Shown piece by piece: positions 61,693-64,000 of a stretch of 64,000 nt of DNA. The position numbers and the translations under genes are program-made. Under the pieces are notes generated by a model, which was not told where the DNA came from, did not search any database, and saw only the letters and a program-made list of their open reading frames with translations. Position 1 is the first letter of the stretch, and each line of letters begins with the position of its first letter. The stretch comes from Myxococcales bacterium (GTDB taxonomy: Bacteria > UBA10199 > 2-02-FULL-44-16 > JAAZCA01): the NCBI GenBank assembly GCA_012513515.1, contig JAAZCA010000036.1:1-64000 (forward strand). The letters run 5' to 3'.

Positions 61693-62682
61693 TTAAGCTT
61701 TCCTTAGGTATTCCGCTGCGGTTTCCGGAGGGGTCGGATTTATGTAGAAATCGGTTCCTCTTTCAAACCCGGCTATTATGTTGAGGGACGGAGCTATTTC
61801 GATGTGCCAGTGATATATACCCTCAAGGTTTTCACCAAATGGCGATGTGTGCAGCATCATGTTGTATGGAGGATCCTTCAAGGTTTGCTTCATTTTTGTC
61901 AGGACGGATTTCAATATCTCTGCCAAGCAGGTGATTTCGGAATCAGAGATATTTTCAAAAGAGCTTTCGTGCCGCCGCGGCAATATCCATGTTTCAAAGG
62001 CGTAACGGGGTGCAAAAGGACAGATGGCGGCAAATTTTTCATTCAGGAGAACTATCCTGGATTCTTGTTTTATTTCATCATCCAGCATCTTGCAGAATAT
62101 GCACCCGCCCGTCGAGCGATTGAACTCTTTGGCAGGTGTGATTTCTTCCGAGAGAGCCTTCGGCGTTATCGGAAGCCCTATTATTTGCGAATGCGGATGT
62201 TCACGGCTGGCTCCGGCGCTCTGTCCATTATTCCTGAAGAGCATGGCATATTTCACCGATCCGAGTTTTTTCATATGATCGAACCTTGCCGTGCAGGTTT
62301 TAAGAAAATCCGAGATTTCTTGGACGCCCAGGTCGGCTAGCGTCACGGAATGTTTTGGCGTTTCGACGATGACCTCGTGGGTTCCGTGTCCTGCCATGTT
62401 TTTGTATATGCCATTCGAATTTAGTTCGGGCAGGGGACCCTCGGCAAGAGCCGCAAATTTGTTAGGGACAACCCTGGTTTTCCATCCCTGGGAATTTGCC
62501 TCGGTCCCTTCCCTTATCGCAAAAACTTCTTCGGGGGTCATCGATTCATTTCCCTGGCAAAAGGGGCAGACCCCCTCTTTGCGCTCCGCTTTTGAGACGG
62601 TAAAATCTTCGGGGCGCTTGGCCCTCTCCGGGCTTATTATTACCCATCTTTCGGTGATTGGATCTTTTCTCAGTTCTGGCAT
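61693..62682 (-). CDS. galT: Galactose-1-phosphate uridylyltransferase
   Basis: A 329-residue HIT-superfamily enzyme of the Leloir pathway. It starts ELRKDPITERWVIISPERAKRP, has a zinc-type CPFC pair, the nucleophile motif HPHSQ (H162, H164) and a second CIFC pair (GGCIFCKM), and ends in the distal HIT repeat (WILPRRHESSF, YHWHIEIAP). It transfers UMP between UDP-glucose and galactose 1-phosphate; some bacterial members act as ADP-sugar phosphorylases instead. It converges on otsB. GalU at 31981 supplies UDP-glucose. Confidence 0.92.
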   Translation of the reverse strand: MPELRKDPITERWVIISPERAKRPEDFTVSKAERKEGVCPFCQGNESMTPEEVFAIREGTEANSQGWKTRVVPNKFAALAEGPLPELNSNGIYKNMAGHGTHEVIVETPKHSVTLADLGVQEISDFLKTCTARFDHMKKLGSVKYAMLFRNNGQSAGASREHPHSQIIGLPITPKALSEEITPAKEFNRSTGGCIFCKMLDDEIKQESRIVLLNEKFAAICPFAPRYAFETWILPRRHESSFENISDSEITCLAEILKSVLTKMKQTLKDPPYNMMLHTSPFGENLEGIYHWHIEIAPSLNIIAGFERGTDFYINPTPPETAAEYLRKA

Positions 62683-62700
62683 TTTGTTTCCTCGTATAAG

Positions 62701-63210
62701 TTAGAAAAAGATTTCAAACATTCCGCGTCCGGCTATCGTAGCTGCCGTGACTGCGACCCCTGCCAAAAAAACGCCGATCGTGTTCGCTACATAGAAGTTT
62801 TTTCGGCTCATTCCAAGAAGGTATGCCCCGACCGCCCCCGAATAGCTGCCGCTTCCGGGCAGAGGTATCGCGACGAATATCGCTATGCCAAGCGTGCCCC
62901 ATTTCTCCACATACGGATGAACTTTTTTCTGAGCGTGTGAGGTGAAGCGGTTCCAAGCTTTTCCTATTAGTGGAATTTTAGACAGGAGCCTCATGATTTT
63001 ATCGATCATCGGGTATAGTATGAAACCCAAGATTGCGTTCGCGGCTACGCATATTGTGAACGCCGACAGCCACCACATCCCCATCCCTTCAACGTGAAGG
63101 CCGAGTGGAAGATCGACTCGTCCACTGAGGATTCCGTATGGAATTGAGGCCCTCAGCTCGAATGCCGGTATCATGGTTATTACGAACAGAATCAGAATAT
63201 TTTTTATCAT
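62701..63210 (-). CDS. Small multidrug-export (SMP) family membrane protein
   Basis: A 169-residue integral membrane protein with four to five helices. IPAFELRASIPYGIL at the N terminus and IPLPGSGSYSGAVGAYLLGM are the core of the small-multidrug-export / DUF2585-like COG2426 family (PF06695). The function is unproven; the family is only loosely linked to drug export. The ATG at 63210 overlaps the stop of the DUF4438 gene by four bases; a longer frame to 63393 runs through that gene and is not used. Confidence 0.83.
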   Translation of the reverse strand: MIKNILILFVITMIPAFELRASIPYGILSGRVDLPLGLHVEGMGMWWLSAFTICVAANAILGFILYPMIDKIMRLLSKIPLIGKAWNRFTSHAQKKVHPYVEKWGTLGIAIFVAIPLPGSGSYSGAVGAYLLGMSRKNFYVANTIGVFLAGVAVTAATIAGRGMFEIFF

Positions 63211-64000
63211 TTGATCTTCCGGTATCTGCCGATTTTGAGATATCTGCCTATGTTTGCATCCTTCGATTTTTTTGGGATGATAGCGCCGATTGAACTCGTC
63301 ATTATCGTAGCCATCCCGGGGCCGTGACCGGAAAGGTGCGAGTCGCCGTGTATCACTACCGCCACCGTTATCGCGCCGCCACGGTGGCACCATCCGAAGC
63401 TTGCATCGCAGTCCGCTATTGCAACGATGTCTCCCAGCTTCAAATCGAGAAGATCGTTTTGCTCCAGCAAATTTTTATCGGAGGATATCAGGTCGATATC
63501 TCCGCTTTTTGAATGCGTGGATCCCATTCCGGAACCGGTCAACTTTGCGGGAACTATTTTTGCTACCTCCACCTCAAGCTTTTTGCCGAGGGATTTCGGG
63601 GACATTTTATGAAGGAGTTCAGGATCGAGTGAGGATAATGTAATTTCCGGGAAATCCTCCAGACACAGCCCCTGTCCGAAGGTCCTGATCTGTATTTTGT
63701 CGTCGAGCGACATCTTTTCAAACACATCCTTTGGGAAATCTATGATTACATGTTCCACTCCGCCATGGTGGCCGGTGACTACTCCTTTTTTGCCAGCCAT
63801 TTTTCCGCCGATGATTACCGCCTCGTTTCCTATGCAGGTCAGGAAATTGAACGCCACGTTGGGGCGTTCCTTTCGCTTTTCCGCATTGTGAACTGTGGAG
63901 ACGCACGGTTCTATATGATCGGCCGCCCAGCCAAAAGCCGGATCTCCCACTAGCACGTTGAAGGTGATGCCACCTACGCTGGGGATGTTGTGGATTTTCC
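63207..64000 (-). CDS. DUF4438 protein, cut by the window end
   Basis: The reading frame is open to the last base of the window, giving at least 264 residues without a start. NIPSVGGITFNVLVGDPAFGWAADHIEPCVS opens the visible part, quoted here as SVGGITFNVLVGDPAFGWAA; later come GKMAGKKGVVTGHHGGVEHV, GSGMGSTHSKSGDIDL and DCDASFGWCHRGGAITVAVV. To my knowledge this pattern is that of DUF4438, a family with a solved structure but no known reaction, and with several conserved His/Asp that suggest a metal site. It overlaps the SMP-family gene and is probably cotranscribed. Confidence 0.75.
   Translation of the reverse strand, partial: KIHNIPSVGGITFNVLVGDPAFGWAADHIEPCVSTVHNAEKRKERPNVAFNFLTCIGNEAVIIGGKMAGKKGVVTGHHGGVEHVIIDFPKDVFEKMSLDDKIQIRTFGQGLCLEDFPEITLSSLDPELLHKMSPKSLGKKLEVEVAKIVPAKLTGSGMGSTHSKSGDIDLISSDKNLLEQNDLLDLKLGDIVAIADCDASFGWCHRGGAITVAVVIHGDSHLSGHGPGMATIMTSSIGAIIPKKSKDANIGRYLKIGRYRKIK

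Overview
The window reads as a chromosomal segment of a Gram-negative (diderm) bacterium of deltaproteobacterial type. The evidence is: outer-membrane machinery (Omp85 and TamB-like proteins, a TonB-dependent receptor, an OmpA/Pal-like lipoprotein); a pyruvate:ferredoxin oxidoreductase and ferredoxins, suggesting anaerobic or low-oxygen metabolism; a VKOR-DsbA fusion; DUF3047 and DUF5752-like proteins; and the rpsU-yqeY-dnaG-rpoD gene order. The lineage cannot be fixed from sequence alone. Apart from the CRISPR array, the tRNA cluster and one AT-rich gene, base composition looks even and genes are tightly packed, often with ATGA overlaps.

Layout. 1-501: terminal end of a CRISPR array with type I-C-like repeats; leader and cas genes would lie to the left, outside the window. 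598-3115: a DWF1-like FAD oxidase diverging from a 5-methyluridine rRNA methyltransferase. 3249-7601: macromolecular synthesis operon (rpsU, yqeY-like, dnaG, rpoD). 7643-14623: Rrf2 regulator, VKOR-DsbA fusion, adenosine deaminase, an Omp85 protein and a TamB-like protein in one direction. 14829-19348 (minus): four-gene pyruvate/2-oxoacid:ferredoxin oxidoreductase operon in which the delta ferredoxin is fused to a GltD-like flavoprotein. 19446-25063 (minus): CDF transporter, rpe, fmt, def and priA. 25156-28284: elbB, rlmH, polX and a ferredoxin. 28333-32859 (minus): TPR protein, DUF3047 protein, pseudouridine synthase, asnS, galU.

32932-40986 (minus) is a complete vitamin B12 uptake operon: cobalamin riboswitch, btuB, two large unassigned lipoproteins, btuF, btuC, btuD. 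The two lipoproteins occupy the place where Bacteroidetes keep surface B12-binding lipoproteins such as BtuG. They are the best candidates in the window for an undescribed component of a known system: an outer-membrane corrinoid capture module outside Bacteroidetes.

41086-43967: a lone DNA methyltransferase, then about 1.4 kb without protein genes that holds tRNA-Val(CAC), tRNA-Arg(CCG), tRNA-Ala(CGC), several tRNA fragments (including a tRNA-Ala-like copy split in the anticodon loop around the intact gene) and a dispersed repeat, followed by an AT-rich CPBP-protease gene and REP-like palindromes. This is the only clearly accessory stretch. 44015-49203: prfC, a CHASE2 cyclase, an SH3 protein and an M48 peptidase. 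49283-52174 (minus): L,D-transpeptidase, BI-1 protein, OmpA-like lipoprotein. 52420-56626: M49-like secreted metallopeptidase, EamA transporter, M15-type peptidase, mgsA. 56638-64000: flavoprotein remnant, transketolase-like enzyme, aminotransferase, DUF5752-like protein with otsB, galT, a small membrane exporter-family protein and a DUF4438 protein cut by the window edge.
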